Part shown: in pieces, positions 5,873 through 6,085 of the stretch | Layout of the letters: each line of letters starts with the position of its first letter | Position numbering within the stretch: the stretch's first letter is position 1 | Assembly: GCF_027920745.1 (NCBI RefSeq) | Contig: NZ_JAQIBB010000130.1 | Coordinates: forward strand, 1 to 6,085 | Length of the DNA: 6,085 bases | From: Gallibacterium faecale | GTDB lineage: Bacteria; Pseudomonadota; Gammaproteobacteria; Enterobacterales; Pasteurellaceae | Reading direction: 5' to 3' | The notes under the pieces: generated by a model | Databases searched by the model: none | Told to the model about the DNA's origin: nothing | What the model saw: the letters and a program-made list of their open reading frames with translations, nothing else | Translations under genes and position numbers: made by a program

Positions 5873-6085
5873 TGGAAACGTTTAAATGGTGTGTGCGGCC
5901 AAAGCTCACAATTGAAAATGAACCACGCCGTAATGTGGTGCAGTTTGGCGATGGTTATGCACAGCGCGCCAAAGTTGGCATAAATAGCTTGCTGCGGCGT
6001 TATCCGGTTACGGTAAAAGTGAAAAACAAGGAACGTTTGGCAGTGGATGCGTTCTTGGCTCAACACGGTGGCGTTGAGCCTTTTT
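5872..6085 (+). CDS. Minor tail protein, lambda gpM type (5' part only)
   Basis: An open frame starts at ATG 5872, overlapping the tape measure stop by one base. GGAGGAG (5855-5861), ten bases upstream inside the tape measure gene, is its ribosome binding site. It runs off the window after 71 codons. The protein begins METFKWCVRPKL and contains 'NVVQFGDGYAQRAKVGIN' (residues 21-38), the hallmark of the phage minor tail protein family (Phage_min_tail, lambda gpM). In lambda gpM acts at the tail tip, and the gene lies just downstream of the tape measure gene H, as here. The rest of the tail-tip genes should follow to the right. The partial length is due only to the window edge. Confidence 0.88.
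   Translation, partial: METFKWCVRPKLTIENEPRRNVVQFGDGYAQRAKVGINSLLRRYPVTVKVKNKERLAVDAFLAQHGGVEPF

Overview
The window is part of a temperate siphophage or prophage genome with long, lambda-type tail genes. It is AT-rich. Codon use, the style of the ribosome binding sites and the mix of gene families suggest a host in the Pasteurellaceae (Haemophilus, Mannheimia, Actinobacillus, Glaesserella or a relative). That placement is inference: I saw no exact copy of either family uptake signal (AAGTGCGGT or ACAAGCGGT), and prophages are often poor in these signals.

Layout, left to right, all genes on the + strand. Bases 1-26 carry the unidentifiable end of whatever lies upstream, followed by an intrinsic terminator (27-55). 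Next comes a block of small accessory genes: a 63-residue protein of unknown function (80-271), overlapping a two-span DUF2335-type membrane protein (246-623). An intergenic stretch (624-887) then holds a good sigma70-like promoter, a short hairpin, and a structured RNA that looks like the C4 antisense RNA of phages P1 and P7. Directly after it lies a P22-Ant-type antirepressor (888-1721), then a perfect 11-bp hairpin, a DUF2513-type protein (1776-2129), and an unrecognised two-span membrane protein (2183-2467). The block closes with a strong terminator (2482-2511). The ribosome binding site of the 1115-residue tape measure protein (2525-5872) starts two bases after it. The tape measure stop codon overlaps the start of a gpM-like minor tail protein (5872 to the window edge).

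How it works together. The two tail genes belong to the late morphogenesis operon. The block from about 27 to 2511 looks like a 'moron' cassette placed just before the tape measure gene, with a terminator at each end and its own candidate promoter. It could therefore be expressed from the prophage when the late genes are silent, while late transcription would need antitermination or readthrough to pass through it.

The central control element is the antirepressor leader. An 11-bp stem at 793-803/850-860 encloses a segment (833-849) that is antisense to the antirepressor ribosome binding site (870-886): 7 bp, then 3 mismatches, then 7 bp. This is the C4/ant logic, in which a small RNA cut from the same leader keeps antirepressor translation off in the lysogen. 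The window therefore combines a lysis-lysogeny switch, two small membrane proteins of possible host-interaction function, and tail structural genes.
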